The notes: generated from the letters alone by a model not told the origin. A stretch of DNA of 64,000 bases from Bradyrhizobium sp. WSM1743 (GCF_000473065.1 NZ_AXAZ01000003.1:186001-250000); one strand, 5' to 3'; numbered from the stretch's first letter, positions 55,925 to 64,000 are shown. Program-made: numbers and translations.

Positions 55925-57058
55925 ATGAGCTTCATCACCGGCGTCGGCCTCACATCTTTCGGCAAGCATGAAGGCTCCTCCTCGCTCGATCTCATGAGCA
56001 AGGCCGCGCAAGCCGCGCTTGACGATGCCGGGCTCCGGCGCGCGGATATCGACGGCGTCCTCTGCGGCTACTCCACCGTCTCCCCGCACATCATGCTCGC
56101 CACCGTTTTCGCCGAGCATTTTGGCATTCGCCCGTCTTACGCCCACGCCGTGCAGGTCGGCGGCGCCACGGGGCTGGCGATGACCATGCTCGCGCATCAT
56201 CTCGTGGAAGCCGGTGTCGCGCGCCACGTGCTCGTCGTTGCCGGCGAGAACCGCCTCACCGGGCAGAGCCGCGATGCCTCGATCCAGGCGCTGGCGCAGG
56301 TCGGCCATCCCGACTACGAGGTGCCGCTGGGCCCGACCATTCCCGCCTATTACGGCCTCGTCGCCAACCGCTACATGCACGAATACGGCGTGAGTGAAGA
56401 AGACCTCGCCGAGTTCGCGGTGCTGATGCGCGCGCACGCCTGCACCCATCCGGGCGCGCAATTCCATGATCCCATCACGGTCGCCGATGTCATGGCCTCC
56501 AAGCCGGTGGCGATGCCGCTCAAGCTGCTCGACTGCTGCCCGGTCTCCGACGGTGGCGCGGCGTTCGTCATCAGTCGCGAGCAGATCGGGGAAGCGGGGG
56601 TGCGCATCCGCGGCTGCGCCCAGGCGCATACCCATCAGCATGTCACGGCCGCGCCCGGCCTCAGTGAACTCGGCGCCGAGATCTCCATCGCCCGTGCGAA
56701 GCAAGCTACGGGCCTTGCGATCTCCGACGTGCGCTATGCCGCGATCTACGACAGCTTTACGATCACGCTCGTGATGCTGCTGGAAGACCTCGGTCTTGCC
56801 GGACGCGGCGAGGCGGCCGCCCGCGTCCGCGCCGGCCATTTCGGCCGCGACGGCGCGATGCCGCTCAACACCCATGGCGGCCTGCTCAGCTACGGTCACT
56901 GCGGCGTCGGCGGCGCCATGGCGCATCTGATCGAGGCGCATTTGCAGATGACGGGGCGGGCAGCCAGCCGCCAGGTGCGGGATGCGTCCATTGCGCTGTT
57001 GCACGGCGACGGCGGCGTGCTGTCCTCTCACGTCAGCATGTTCCTGGAGCGGGTGTGA
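55925..57058 (+). CDS. Thiolase-fold protein without acyl-Cys, likely Ltp2-type aldolase partner
   Basis: The 377-residue thiolase-fold protein (MSFITGVGLTSFGKHE) has HVLVVAGENRLTG, LDCCPVSDGGAAFVIS and NTHGGLLSYGHCGVGGAMAHL, but the usual nucleophile Cys position (around residues 77-82) reads VQVGGA. The start was chosen at ATG 55925, after the repeat. Known members of this kind (Ltp2) work as retro-aldolases with a DUF35 protein. The next gene is a DUF35 protein and overlaps by 1 base (TGATG), which supports a complex. Confidence 0.75.
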   Translation: MSFITGVGLTSFGKHEGSSSLDLMSKAAQAALDDAGLRRADIDGVLCGYSTVSPHIMLATVFAEHFGIRPSYAHAVQVGGATGLAMTMLAHHLVEAGVARHVLVVAGENRLTGQSRDASIQALAQVGHPDYEVPLGPTIPAYYGLVANRYMHEYGVSEEDLAEFAVLMRAHACTHPGAQFHDPITVADVMASKPVAMPLKLLDCCPVSDGGAAFVISREQIGEAGVRIRGCAQAHTHQHVTAAPGLSELGAEISIARAKQATGLAISDVRYAAIYDSFTITLVMLLEDLGLAGRGEAAARVRAGHFGRDGAMPLNTHGGLLSYGHCGVGGAMAHLIEAHLQMTGRAASRQVRDASIALLHGDGGVLSSHVSMFLERV

Positions 57059-57417
57059 TGAGCGAGCGAATCGCAGACTGGACCAAAGGCGAGCAGGCGA
57101 TCACCTACCAGACCTGCACCTCATGCGGACACGCGCAGTATTTCCACCGCGCTTTCTGCGCAGCCTGTGGCGCGTCCGATCCGCGCGAGCAGCGCGCCAG
57201 CGGCAAGGGCAGGGTCTACGCGACCTCGCTGGTCTGCCGCGCCGCCACGCCCGAGACGCGCGCGCACGTGCCCTACAACATTCTGCTGGTCGATTGCGCC
57301 GAGGGTTTCCGCATGATGGCGCATGGCGACAACGGACTCGCCATCGGCGATTCGGTCATCGCGAGCTTCAGGCCGTTCGCCGGAAAGCTGGTGCCGTTCT
57401 TCGCCAAAGGGAGATAG
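57058..57417 (+). CDS. DUF35 (Zn-ribbon OB-fold) acyl-CoA associated protein
   Basis: The 119-residue protein has the rubredoxin-like zinc ribbon CTSCGHAQYFHRAFCAACG and an OB-fold. DUF35 proteins form complexes with thiolase-like enzymes in steroid and other acyl-CoA pathways. It overlaps the preceding thiolase-fold gene, so co-expression is very likely. Confidence 0.87.
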   Translation: MSERIADWTKGEQAITYQTCTSCGHAQYFHRAFCAACGASDPREQRASGKGRVYATSLVCRAATPETRAHVPYNILLVDCAEGFRMMAHGDNGLAIGDSVIASFRPFAGKLVPFFAKGR

Positions 57418-57432
57418 TGGGAATGAGGTGCC

Positions 57433-57517
57433 GTAGCCCGGATGGAGCGCAGAGTAATCCGGGGTCATGCCACAAGCTGCGACGGTCCCAGATTACGCTG
57501 CGCTCCATCCGGGCTAC
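57433..57517. repeat. Intergenic palindromic repeat, GTAGCCCGGATG type
   Basis: GTAGCCCGGATGGAGCGCA and GCGCTCCATCCGGGCTAC are inverted ends, with GTAATCC and GATTACG inner arms. It follows the DUF35 gene. One copy in this window. Confidence 0.7.
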
Positions 57518-57543
57518 TGCAGCCAAGAGCGAGTCGTGGATCC

Positions 57544-57624
57544 GTCATTCGGGGGCGGTCCAAGGGACCGAGCCTGGAACGGGTATTCTGGGCCTGGCCT
57601 GTGCGAGGGCCACCCCGGAATGAC
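57544..57624. repeat. Degenerate CATTCCGGGG-type palindrome
   Basis: GTCATTCGGGGGCGG to CACCCCGGAATGAC form the outer arms. This is a degraded relative of the elements at 4085 and 55808, located 27 bases after the GTAGCCCGG element. Together they make a mosaic of two repeat families. Confidence 0.6.
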
Positions 57625-57645
57625 GAAAACTCTGCAACGCTTAAC

Positions 57646-57747
57646 TCAGCGCCCGTAGAACAAGATGCTGGCGATGACGAGCATCGCCGTCACCGCCAGC
57701 ATATGCGCGAGCGCTCCCGAGGCCGCCCCCTTTGTGGCTTCCTTCAT
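57646..57747 (-). CDS. 33-residue predicted membrane micro-protein
   Basis: The ORF starts MKEATKGAASGALAHM and ends ASILFYGR; residues 11-30 form a hydrophobic helix. A GGGAGAAAAAGGC ribosome binding site precedes the ATG. No family is recognised. It lies opposite to the neighbouring genes in the otherwise unassigned stretch 57418-58018. Confidence 0.45.
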   Translation of the reverse strand: MKEATKGAASGALAHMLAVTAMLVIASILFYGR

Positions 57748-58018
57748 GCCTTTTTCTCCCTAGACTTGGGCGTGACTCATCGTTGCGCGGCTAGCGCACA
57801 CGACGGCCAATTGTTTTTACTCGGAACACCCCTTGCGAGTATTCACCGCGATTTGTCCCCACGCGGCGAATATCGACTGTGTCAGGGTCGATCAGCAATG
57901 CGGCGGCAATTTGACTCGATGATGTTGCTCCTGCGTCCACGCGCGAATAGAGTCTTTGGGAACTTTCGCCGATGGCGACAAAAAGCATCAAAAGCTCAGG
58001 GAAAACTTCAGGAAGATC
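57748..58018. other. Non-coding gap before the CMD gene
   Basis: I see no gene here. The ATG-containing frame that enters from 57956 has no conserved start; the homologous part begins at 58019, preceded by AGGAAGATC. The gap probably holds the promoter of the CMD gene. Confidence 0.45.
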
Positions 58019-58546
58019 ATGGCCCGCATTCAGTACAGCGACCCGTCCAAGGCATCCGACCGCACCCGCGAAATCCTCGACAAGAACCGTCATGCCAACA
58101 TCTTCCGCATGATGGCGCACTCGCCGAGCTATTTCGAGCAGTACTGCCGCTTAGGGGGCGCCATTAGGCACAAGGGCGAGCTCGATCCCGTCGTCCGTGA
58201 GCTCGCGATCACCCGCACCGGAATTTTGTGCGAGGCACCGTACGAGATCGTCGCGCACAAGCGCATCGGCAAGAATGTCGGCGTCACCGATGCGCAGAAC
58301 GAGGCGCTCGAGAACTGGCAGGCCGCGACCTGCTTCAACGAGGTGCAGCGCGCCGCGCTCGCCTTCACCGACGAGATCGTGAAGCTGAAGAAGCCGACGG
58401 ATGCGACCTTCAAGGCGATCGCATCGAAGCTGACGCCGGCCGCGTTGGTCGAATTGCAGCTCTCGGTCGGCTTCTACATCATGACCTCGAAGTTTCTGGA
58501 GACGTTCGAGATCGATCTTCAGCCCGTCACCGAAGTGGTGGGTTGA
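58019..58546 (+). CDS. Carboxymuconolactone decarboxylase (CMD/AhpD-like) family protein
   Basis: The 175-residue helical protein has the CMD pattern: GELDPVVRELAITRTGILCEAPYEIVAHKRIGKNVG near residues 63-98, with Glu, Cys and His at the AhpD-like active site, but only one Cys (the CxxC is CEAP). It may act as a decarboxylase-like or peroxidase-like enzyme. It is near the acyl-CoA genes, but the role in that route is not visible. Confidence 0.8.
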   Translation: MARIQYSDPSKASDRTREILDKNRHANIFRMMAHSPSYFEQYCRLGGAIRHKGELDPVVRELAITRTGILCEAPYEIVAHKRIGKNVGVTDAQNEALENWQAATCFNEVQRAALAFTDEIVKLKKPTDATFKAIASKLTPAALVELQLSVGFYIMTSKFLETFEIDLQPVTEVVG

Positions 58547-58573
58547 ATCGACGCAAGCGGCGAGGAATGCCCC

Positions 58574-58876
58574 ATGACGATCGATGAATATGCGGTCTGG
58601 GCCGCGAGCATTGCGAAAGTCGATGAGCATCCGTCCAACGAGCGGTTGTCCTATCTCGGTCTCGGCCTTGCCGGCGAAGCCGGCGAGGTCGCCGACCACA
58701 TCAAGAAGCTGTTGCGTGACAACTGGCTCGACCAGGCGGGTCTCGTCGACGAGCTAGGCGATGTCATCTATTACTGGGCCTGCCTGTGCGCGGCGACCGG
58801 CCAGAAGCCGTCCGAAGTGCTCAAGGCCAGCGCCGCCAAGATCAAGCGGCGGCTGAGCGAAGCCGCGAGCCGTTGA
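58574..58876 (+). CDS. MazG-like nucleotide pyrophosphohydrolase
   Basis: The 100-residue protein has GLGLAGEAGEVADHIKKLL and LVDELGDVIYYWACL, the metal-binding EExxE-like and ExxD motifs of MazG/dUTPase-like folds. It hydrolyses nucleotide triphosphates to monophosphates. It is 27 bases from the CMD gene and may be co-transcribed. Confidence 0.87.
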   Translation: MTIDEYAVWAASIAKVDEHPSNERLSYLGLGLAGEAGEVADHIKKLLRDNWLDQAGLVDELGDVIYYWACLCAATGQKPSEVLKASAAKIKRRLSEAASR

Positions 58877-58895
58877 AGCATTTCTCTGTGGCCAT

Positions 58896-59019
58896 CCTTC
58901 GAGACGCCCGCCGTCGGCGGGCCCTCAGGATGAGGACCGAATGCGCGGCAGCAGTTTCAACGAGTCGCGGTGCCGCTTAGCCTCATCCTGAGGAGACCGC
59001 GAAGCGGTCGTCTCGAAGG
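58896..59019. repeat. Intergenic palindromic repeat, CCTTCGAGAC type
   Basis: CCTTCGAGACG and CGTCTCGAAGG are the inverted ends, with CCTCAGGATGAGG and CCTCATCCTGAGG as inner arms. It sits between the MazG-like gene and the glutaminase gene, which converge. It overlaps in sequence with the element at 41532-41630. Confidence 0.75.
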
Positions 59020-59102
59020 ACGAGGCGCGTGCTCAAGTCGCGCAAAATGCCATAGGCCGTAGCTCTGGCCGTCGGAGAGAGGTGAAGAACCTCGGCCGCA
59101 GC

Positions 59103-60950
59103 TTACGTCGATGTCAGGATATCCACCTTGGCGTTGGCGACGAGCAGGCGGTCGGCCAACAGCTGGGCCAGGTTGCGCATGATGCATTCGCTGGCGCGCG
59201 GGTGCTGCTTGCGGAAGCGCTCGAAATCCTTCAGCGGCACTTCGAAAGCCGTCGCCGCCATGTCGGCGAAGACGTCGGCGGAGCGAGTCTGTTCCAGCAG
59301 CGCCATCTCGCCGAACGCCATGCCGGCGGTGAGCGTCGCCAGCCGTACGCCATCGGGCAAGGTGACGTGCACGGCGCCGCTGCGCAGGAAATACAGGGCA
59401 TCGGCCGGATCGCCGGTTGCGAGAATTTTTGCGCCGGACTGATAGGTCCTGATGGTGCAGAGCGAGGCCAGATCGGTCAGCTCTTCCTCGCTCAGCCCCG
59501 CAAGCAGCGGCTGCTCGGCAAGCTCGGTGGTCTCGTGAAAATCGATCGAGCCGCCATAGCGGTAGACAATCTGGTCCTCGGCCCATTCGATCGCGGTGTC
59601 GAGCAAATAGAAGTCGCGGACGTTCTTCAGCTCGGCCGTCCATTCCCGCAAGCTGTTCCATTCCTTGGAAGCACGCCTGACGCCTGACAGCACGACCGTC
59701 ACGTTCAGTGCGGCAAGCTCCTCGAACGCTTCGGCGACCAGCCGTGCGCCGGCGCGCGTGGTCGAGGTCACGCGGTGGAGATCGAAGATCACGAATTGCG
59801 GCCGCGGCCGGCCGGCGAGCCGGCGCGAGACGTAGTCGACCGCCGACAGCGACAGCGTGCCGACCAGCTCGATGATCCGCACCTCTTGCTCATGCGCCGC
59901 GAGGATCTCGCGCTCCTGCGGGCGGCGCACGCGGCGCGACGGGCTCTTGCCGATGTCGTAATCGGCGATGACGGCGTTGCGGGCGTCGTCGCTGCGGTTG
60001 AGCATGTGCAGATCGTAATGCGAGGACAGCGCTTCGCAAACCTTGATGCCGCGCACGCTGTTGCCGTGCTTGTCGAGGCGCGGCGAATAGCTGCCGAGCC
60101 CGAGGCGGGCGGGAAGCGCCGCCAGAATGCCGCCGCCGACGCCGCTTTTGGCGGGGATACCGATCCGGTAGATCCATTCGCCGGCATAGTCGTACATGCC
60201 CGACGACGTCATCACCGACAGCGTGCGCGAGATCGCGTAAGCGCTCAGCACCTGCTCGCCCGTCACCGGATTGACGCCGCGATTGGCGAGGGTTGCAGCC
60301 ATCACCGCGATGTCGCGCGCGGTGACCAGCACCGCGCATTGCCGGAAATAGACGTCGAGCACGGCGGCGACGTTGTCGGAGATCACCGCGTTGGTCTTGA
60401 GCAGATAGGCGATGGCACGGTTGCGGTCGCCGGTCTGGCTTTCGGAAGCATAGACGGCCTCGTCGACCGCGAGGTCGCGGCCGGCGAAGCGGCTGAGCGC
60501 GAGGCGGATCTGCTCGAAAGCTGCCGCACCCCTGCTGTCGTAGATCAGCCCGGTGCAGGCAATGGCGCCGGCATTGACCATCGGGTTGAACGGATGGTTC
60601 TCGGAATTGAGCCGGATCGAGTTGAAGGGATCGCCCGAGGGCTCGACGCCGATCGCGCTCTCGACCCTGCCGGCGCCGAGCAGATCCAGCGCCAGCGCGA
60701 ACACGAAGGGTTTTGACATCGACTGGATGGTGAAGGGCACCCGGCTGTCGCCGACCTCATAGACATGGCCGTCCAGCGTGGCGAGGCAGATGCCGAAATA
60801 GGCAGGGTCGGCCTTGCCGAGTTCGGGAATGTAGTCCGCGACATGGCCGGACGTTTCGGCCGAGAATTCGCTGAGGCAATTGTCCAGAAACCGCAGCAAA
60901 GGCGGCTTCGAACGAGTCCAGGCGGTTGCGAGAGGCGAGAGCGGTTTCAT
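59103..60950 (-). CDS. glsA: Glutaminase fused to STAS and cyclic-nucleotide-binding domains
   Basis: The 615-residue protein has a complete glutaminase domain (about 1-310) with the Ser-X-X-Lys pair at S77/K80 (QSMSKPF), SENHPFNPMVNAGAI and YAGEWIYRIGIPAKSGVGGG. It converts glutamine to glutamate and ammonia. A STAS-like region (about 355-455, FVIFDLHRVTS) and a cyclic-nucleotide-binding domain (about 480-605, SGAKILATGDPADALYFLRSGAVHVTL, FGEMALLEQTRSADV) follow. GAGAGGCG precedes the ATG at 60950. It lies 22 bases downstream of the TRAP permease gene. Regulation by a small ligand is probable; the ligand is unknown. Confidence 0.88.
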   Translation of the reverse strand: MKPLSPLATAWTRSKPPLLRFLDNCLSEFSAETSGHVADYIPELGKADPAYFGICLATLDGHVYEVGDSRVPFTIQSMSKPFVFALALDLLGAGRVESAIGVEPSGDPFNSIRLNSENHPFNPMVNAGAIACTGLIYDSRGAAAFEQIRLALSRFAGRDLAVDEAVYASESQTGDRNRAIAYLLKTNAVISDNVAAVLDVYFRQCAVLVTARDIAVMAATLANRGVNPVTGEQVLSAYAISRTLSVMTSSGMYDYAGEWIYRIGIPAKSGVGGGILAALPARLGLGSYSPRLDKHGNSVRGIKVCEALSSHYDLHMLNRSDDARNAVIADYDIGKSPSRRVRRPQEREILAAHEQEVRIIELVGTLSLSAVDYVSRRLAGRPRPQFVIFDLHRVTSTTRAGARLVAEAFEELAALNVTVVLSGVRRASKEWNSLREWTAELKNVRDFYLLDTAIEWAEDQIVYRYGGSIDFHETTELAEQPLLAGLSEEELTDLASLCTIRTYQSGAKILATGDPADALYFLRSGAVHVTLPDGVRLATLTAGMAFGEMALLEQTRSADVFADMAATAFEVPLKDFERFRKQHPRASECIMRNLAQLLADRLLVANAKVDILTST

Positions 60951-60971
60951 CGCCTCTCTTGTGCAACGCAA

Positions 60972-63050
60972 TCAGGGTACGCGCAACCCGTCTGGCATCG
61001 CAGGCTGGCGTCGGATAAGGAGAAGCGCGATCAAGATCGTCGGCAGCAGGATCGCAAGCCCGAGAAGCGTCACTTGCATCTGCGACAGCGGCATGATGCC
61101 GCCGCCGGGGGTGGCGACCACGAAGCCGCCGATCACCAGCAGCACGCGGATCGGCCATTCCAGCGCGCCGGTGCCGCGCAAGTCCCCGACGAAGGGCTGG
61201 TAGCCCTGGATGCCGCCGCAGATGAACAGCGTGCCGAAGGCGGCGAGGCCCATCAGGCCGAGGCCGGCGAGATAGGGGCTCGGCCCCTGCAGCACCAGCG
61301 CCGGATTGAGCACGAAGAAGAACGGGATGAAATAGATGATGCTGCCGACCCACATCGATTCCCAGCCCGTCTTCATCGCCGGTGAGCCGGCGATGCCTGC
61401 GGCCGCGAAGGAGGCGATCGCGACCGGCGGGGTGATCGACGACAGCATGCCCCAGTAGAAGATGAACATGTGCACCGCCATGCGGTTGAGCCCGAGCTTC
61501 TCCAGCGCCGGCGCGACCAGGATGGCGAGAAAGATGTAGCAGGCCGTCGTCGTCAGCCCGAGGCCGAGAATGAGGCTGGTGAGGGCGCACATGCCGAGCA
61601 GCAGGAATGGATTGTCGCCGGCAATGTGCAAGAGGTCGTTGGCAAGGCTCGAGACCACGCCGGTCATGGAGAAGGCCCCGATCAGGAGACCGCAGCCGGC
61701 GAGAATGCCGACGAGCTCCACGAAGGTGCGCCCGTTGACCTCCAGGAATTTGCCGATGGTCGCAAGCGTCCAGCGCGTGTCCCTGGAGAAGAACTGGTTG
61801 AGCACCAGGAGCAGCGCGGTCGCATAGAACGGCGCGTGGCTCTCGCGCTTGAAGTAGAGCAGCATCACGATCAGGAGTGCGATGACGAAGACGTAGTACC
61901 AGCCGTCCTTGATCGTATCCATGATCCGCGGCAGCTCGGCGCGCGGAATGCCCTTCAGCTTGTGGCGGGCGGCATAGGCGTCGACCTGCATGAACAGGCC
62001 GACATAATAGAGCACGGCGGGAATAATCGCGGCGAGCGCGACGTCGGCGTAGCTGACGTTGAGGAATTGCGCGATCACGAAAGCGGTCGCGCCCATCACC
62101 GGCGGCGCCAGCACCGCGCCGGTCGAGGCGCAGGCCTCGATCGCGCCCGCATAGGAGGCACGAAATCCGCTCTTCTTCATGACGGGAATGGTCATGGTGC
62201 CGGCGGTCAGCACGTTGGAGATGATCGAGCCCGACATCATGCCGAGCAGACCGCTGGCAAAGATGCAGACTTTTGCCGCGCCGCCGCGGAAGGTGCCGCA
62301 CAGCGCGAAGGCGAGGTTGATGAAGAACTTTCCGGCGCCCGTCATCATCAGCGCGGTGCCGAACACCAGGAAGCCGATCACGGTGTCGGCGAAGGCCTGG
62401 ATGGGAATGCCGAGCAGGCTCTCGCCCGACAGCACGTGATAGGCTGTCGCCTGCTCCAGCGTCGATTGCGTGCCGCGGAACGGCCCGAGCCAGCCGGATT
62501 CGGCAAACAGCGGATAGACCGTGAAGGGCAGCACGCTCAGCAGCAGGCTCCAGCCGCCGGTGCGGCGCAGCGCCTCCATCAGCATCACCCACATCACGAG
62601 GCCGGCGGCGATCACGCCGTTCGGTGCGCCGCCGAACTCCCAGCCGGCCTCCGCCGCCTTGCGCACGTTTGACATCAGCATGAGGGATGCCGCGAAAGTC
62701 GCGACGAACAACACGAGGTCGTACCAGGGAATCCGGTCCAGCGGTGCGCGCTCGGCGCCCGGAAAGATCAGGAAGGTGAATGGCAGCATCAACGCGATCA
62801 GGAGATAGAAGTACTCCGTATTGAGCTGGGTGTAGCCGACGAAGAAACGCAGCGAGAATTGCTGGTTGATGCAGAGCAGGATGGTCGCCGCTGTCGCTGC
62901 GACCAGCGCCCAGCGCCAGACGCCGCGAAGTGTGCGCACGCGCGTCACCTCCGCCTCCTGCATGTTGCCGGCGGCGCCATGCGGATCGTCGAACACGACC
63001 CGCTTGGGCTCGTCCTTTGGGCCGGTGGAGGTGGAAGCAGAAGACATCAT
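60972..63050 (-). CDS. TRAP transporter fused permease (DctQM type)
   Basis: The 692-residue membrane protein joins the small 4-helix and the large 12-helix TRAP subunits in one chain, with GLLGMMSGSIISNVLTAGTM, ACASTGAVLAPPVMGATAFV and GLTTTACYIFLAILVAPALE among the large-subunit segments. It works with a TAXI binding protein, and the gene for one lies just upstream. The glutaminase gene follows by 22 bases. Fused TRAP-TAXI systems import acidic or amino-acid substrates in several bacteria, so glutamate or glutamine is a fair guess. Confidence 0.9.
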   Translation of the reverse strand: MMSSASTSTGPKDEPKRVVFDDPHGAAGNMQEAEVTRVRTLRGVWRWALVAATAATILLCINQQFSLRFFVGYTQLNTEYFYLLIALMLPFTFLIFPGAERAPLDRIPWYDLVLFVATFAASLMLMSNVRKAAEAGWEFGGAPNGVIAAGLVMWVMLMEALRRTGGWSLLLSVLPFTVYPLFAESGWLGPFRGTQSTLEQATAYHVLSGESLLGIPIQAFADTVIGFLVFGTALMMTGAGKFFINLAFALCGTFRGGAAKVCIFASGLLGMMSGSIISNVLTAGTMTIPVMKKSGFRASYAGAIEACASTGAVLAPPVMGATAFVIAQFLNVSYADVALAAIIPAVLYYVGLFMQVDAYAARHKLKGIPRAELPRIMDTIKDGWYYVFVIALLIVMLLYFKRESHAPFYATALLLVLNQFFSRDTRWTLATIGKFLEVNGRTFVELVGILAGCGLLIGAFSMTGVVSSLANDLLHIAGDNPFLLLGMCALTSLILGLGLTTTACYIFLAILVAPALEKLGLNRMAVHMFIFYWGMLSSITPPVAIASFAAAGIAGSPAMKTGWESMWVGSIIYFIPFFFVLNPALVLQGPSPYLAGLGLMGLAAFGTLFICGGIQGYQPFVGDLRGTGALEWPIRVLLVIGGFVVATPGGGIMPLSQMQVTLLGLAILLPTILIALLLIRRQPAMPDGLRVP

Positions 63051-63126
63051 CGACCCCGCGCGTGGGTTGGTAGTTGTTAACTAGGTGAATGGCTGTTGTT
63101 GGATCGATGGCGCCGCGCGCTCCTCA

Positions 63127-63247
63127 ACCTCTCCCGCTTGCGGGAGAGGTCGCGCCGAAGGCGCGGGTGAGGGCTTTCTCCTCTAGGGGATTGTCCCATT
63201 GCGGGAATACCCTCTCCCCAACCCTCTCCCGCAAGCGGGAGAGGGAG
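63127..63247. repeat. Intergenic palindromic repeat, CCTCTCCCGCTTGCGGGAG type
   Basis: ACCTCTCCCGCTTGCGGGAG near 63127 and CCTCTCCCGCAAGCGGGAGAGG near 63223 are two hairpins of the same sequence around a 75-base middle. It lies between the TAXI and TRAP genes of one operon. Confidence 0.75.
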
Positions 63248-63291
63248 CGCACTTCGCGCGTGGCGACGACCAAGCCCAATCTCATGCGGCT

Positions 63292-64000
63292 CTAATCCTC
63301 GAACCCATTCGGCATGCCGGCCTTCGCAAGCGCCGCGGCGCGCGCCTTCATCCAGCCGTCGAGGAACGCCTTGTCGTCCGACGGCGGATTGGACTTGCCG
63401 TAATCGGCCCACGCGGCCGCCAGCACCTCCTGGCGCTTGATCAGCTTGTTGTTGTGCGTCTCCTGCGCATCGCTCCATTGTCCGGCTTCCTTCAGCGCCT
63501 TCACCGCACCGGGATGCACCGGCACCACCCAGTTCTTGGTCTGGCGATCGGCCGCGAGCCCGCCGGCGCCGGGCGCGGAATCCTTGTAGGCGTCGTAATT
63601 GACGATCATCGCCTTGGTGATGGCATAGACCTGGTCGGCCGGCTGCGAGGCATAGGCAACGAAGATCGGGTATGGATAGTTGCCGAGCTCGACCGGCTTC
63701 TCCGGCGAGATGCCGGCGCCGCAGGTCGCAAGCTGCGGGAAGAAGAACGAGCCGACCTTCTGCATCCGCGCCCAGCCCTCCTTGTCCTTGGCCGGCAGCG
63801 GCGGCCAGATCAATCCGCGCGGAGAGGTCTCGGCCTCCTTGGCAGGACCGGTGATGGTGGTGCCGAAGGCGGCATCGACGTCGTTGTTGATCAGGCCTTT
63901 CCACATCGCCCCATAGCTTGCGAACTCGACGACCTTGACGTCCTTCTGCGTCAGCCCTGCGAAGGCGAGCACCGCGAGCGAGTTCTGGTTCAGCGCGGGC
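63292..64000 (-). CDS. TAXI-family TRAP transporter binding protein, partial
   Basis: The C-terminal 236 residues are visible and the gene continues past the right edge at 64000. It has VKVVEFASYGAMWKGLINNDVDAAFGT, GLIWPPLPAKD and PYPIFVAYASQPADQVYAITKAM, which match TAXI family proteins. It is a periplasmic binding protein for the fused TRAP permease next to it. A repeat element separates the two genes. Start not visible. Confidence 0.87.
   Translation of the reverse strand, partial: PALNQNSLAVLAFAGLTQKDVKVVEFASYGAMWKGLINNDVDAAFGTTITGPAKEAETSPRGLIWPPLPAKDKEGWARMQKVGSFFFPQLATCGAGISPEKPVELGNYPYPIFVAYASQPADQVYAITKAMIVNYDAYKDSAPGAGGLAADRQTKNWVVPVHPGAVKALKEAGQWSDAQETHNNKLIKRQEVLAAAWADYGKSNPPSDDKAFLDGWMKARAAALAKAGMPNGFED

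Noticed and set aside
60757..62592. A 611-codon minus-strand frame overlapping the TRAP permease
   Set aside because: It is frameshifted relative to the clear permease sequence and has low-complexity Arg/His composition; no domain is seen.
63127..63247. Paired hairpins as a bidirectional terminator
   Set aside because: They lie inside a same-strand TRAP operon, have no U-runs, and look like a member of a dispersed repeat family.

Overview
This window is a GC-rich stretch of an alphaproteobacterial chromosome, most likely Bradyrhizobium or a close relative. The evidence is the codon bias, an IalB-family protein, Irr/ICE-like TTTAGAA motifs in front of an iron receptor, many rhizobial-style catabolic operons, and several families of intergenic palindromic repeats. 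There is no integrase, transposase, phage gene or CRISPR array. It looks like accessory-rich but native chromosome. The genus is inferred from style, not from a marker gene.

Layout. 1-400: two tiny overlapping minus-strand ORFs, then a MaoC hydratase. 0.85-6.2 kb: an RND efflux pair with a divergent TetR regulator and a duplicated operator. 6.2-6.5 kb: an amidase remnant. 6.7-11.3 kb: Bcr/CflA MFS exporter, guanine deaminase, a double-ABM membrane protein and RNase Z. 11.3-18.9 kb: an IclR-controlled catabolic cluster (DHDPS-like aldolase, FAD 2-hydroxyacid dehydrogenase, DUF1537 acid-sugar kinase, PdxA2-like dehydrogenase, iron ADH, Bug/TTT binding protein). 19-23 kb: a compact minus-strand operon of a SARP/TolB-like/TPR regulator, a PAP2/haloperoxidase-like protein with nine N-terminal GGY repeats, and a G1 glutamic peptidase. 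23.6-26.6 kb: a small unknown gene, a frameshifted acyltransferase, tRNA-Gln(CTG), a DUF1428 gene whose Shine-Dalgarno sits in a hairpin, and an IalB protein. 26.6-31 kb: a second, MdtAB-like RND system. 31.3-37.3 kb: an iron operon (TonB-dependent receptor, PiuC, ExbB, ExbD, TonB). 37.3-40.8 kb: a small membrane protein, site-2 protease, LysR/EamA pair and GFA protein.

40.8-52.9 kb is a divergent sugar-acid cluster. The minus arm holds the LacI regulator, an IlvD/Edd dehydratase and two SDRs. The plus arm holds an ABC sugar importer, a DenD-like dehydrogenase, a KDG-kinase-like PfkB kinase and a KDPG aldolase. Together these can describe uptake, oxidation, dehydration, phosphorylation and aldol cleavage of a sugar or aldonate. 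52.9-58.9 kb holds acyl-CoA genes: a thiolase, a CaiB/BaiF CoA-transferase, a thiolase-fold protein without the usual cysteine that overlaps a DUF35 partner, a CMD-family protein and a MazG-like protein. 59.1-64 kb holds a glutaminase-STAS-cNMP fusion downstream of a TRAP-TAXI transporter whose binding protein runs off the right edge.

The strongest candidates for something undescribed are the SARP / GGY-PAP2 / glutamic-peptidase operon and the acid-sugar cluster at 12-19 kb. Smaller signals are the glutaminase fusion beside a TRAP-TAXI system, the sequestered Shine-Dalgarno, and three micro-ORFs with good ribosome binding sites.
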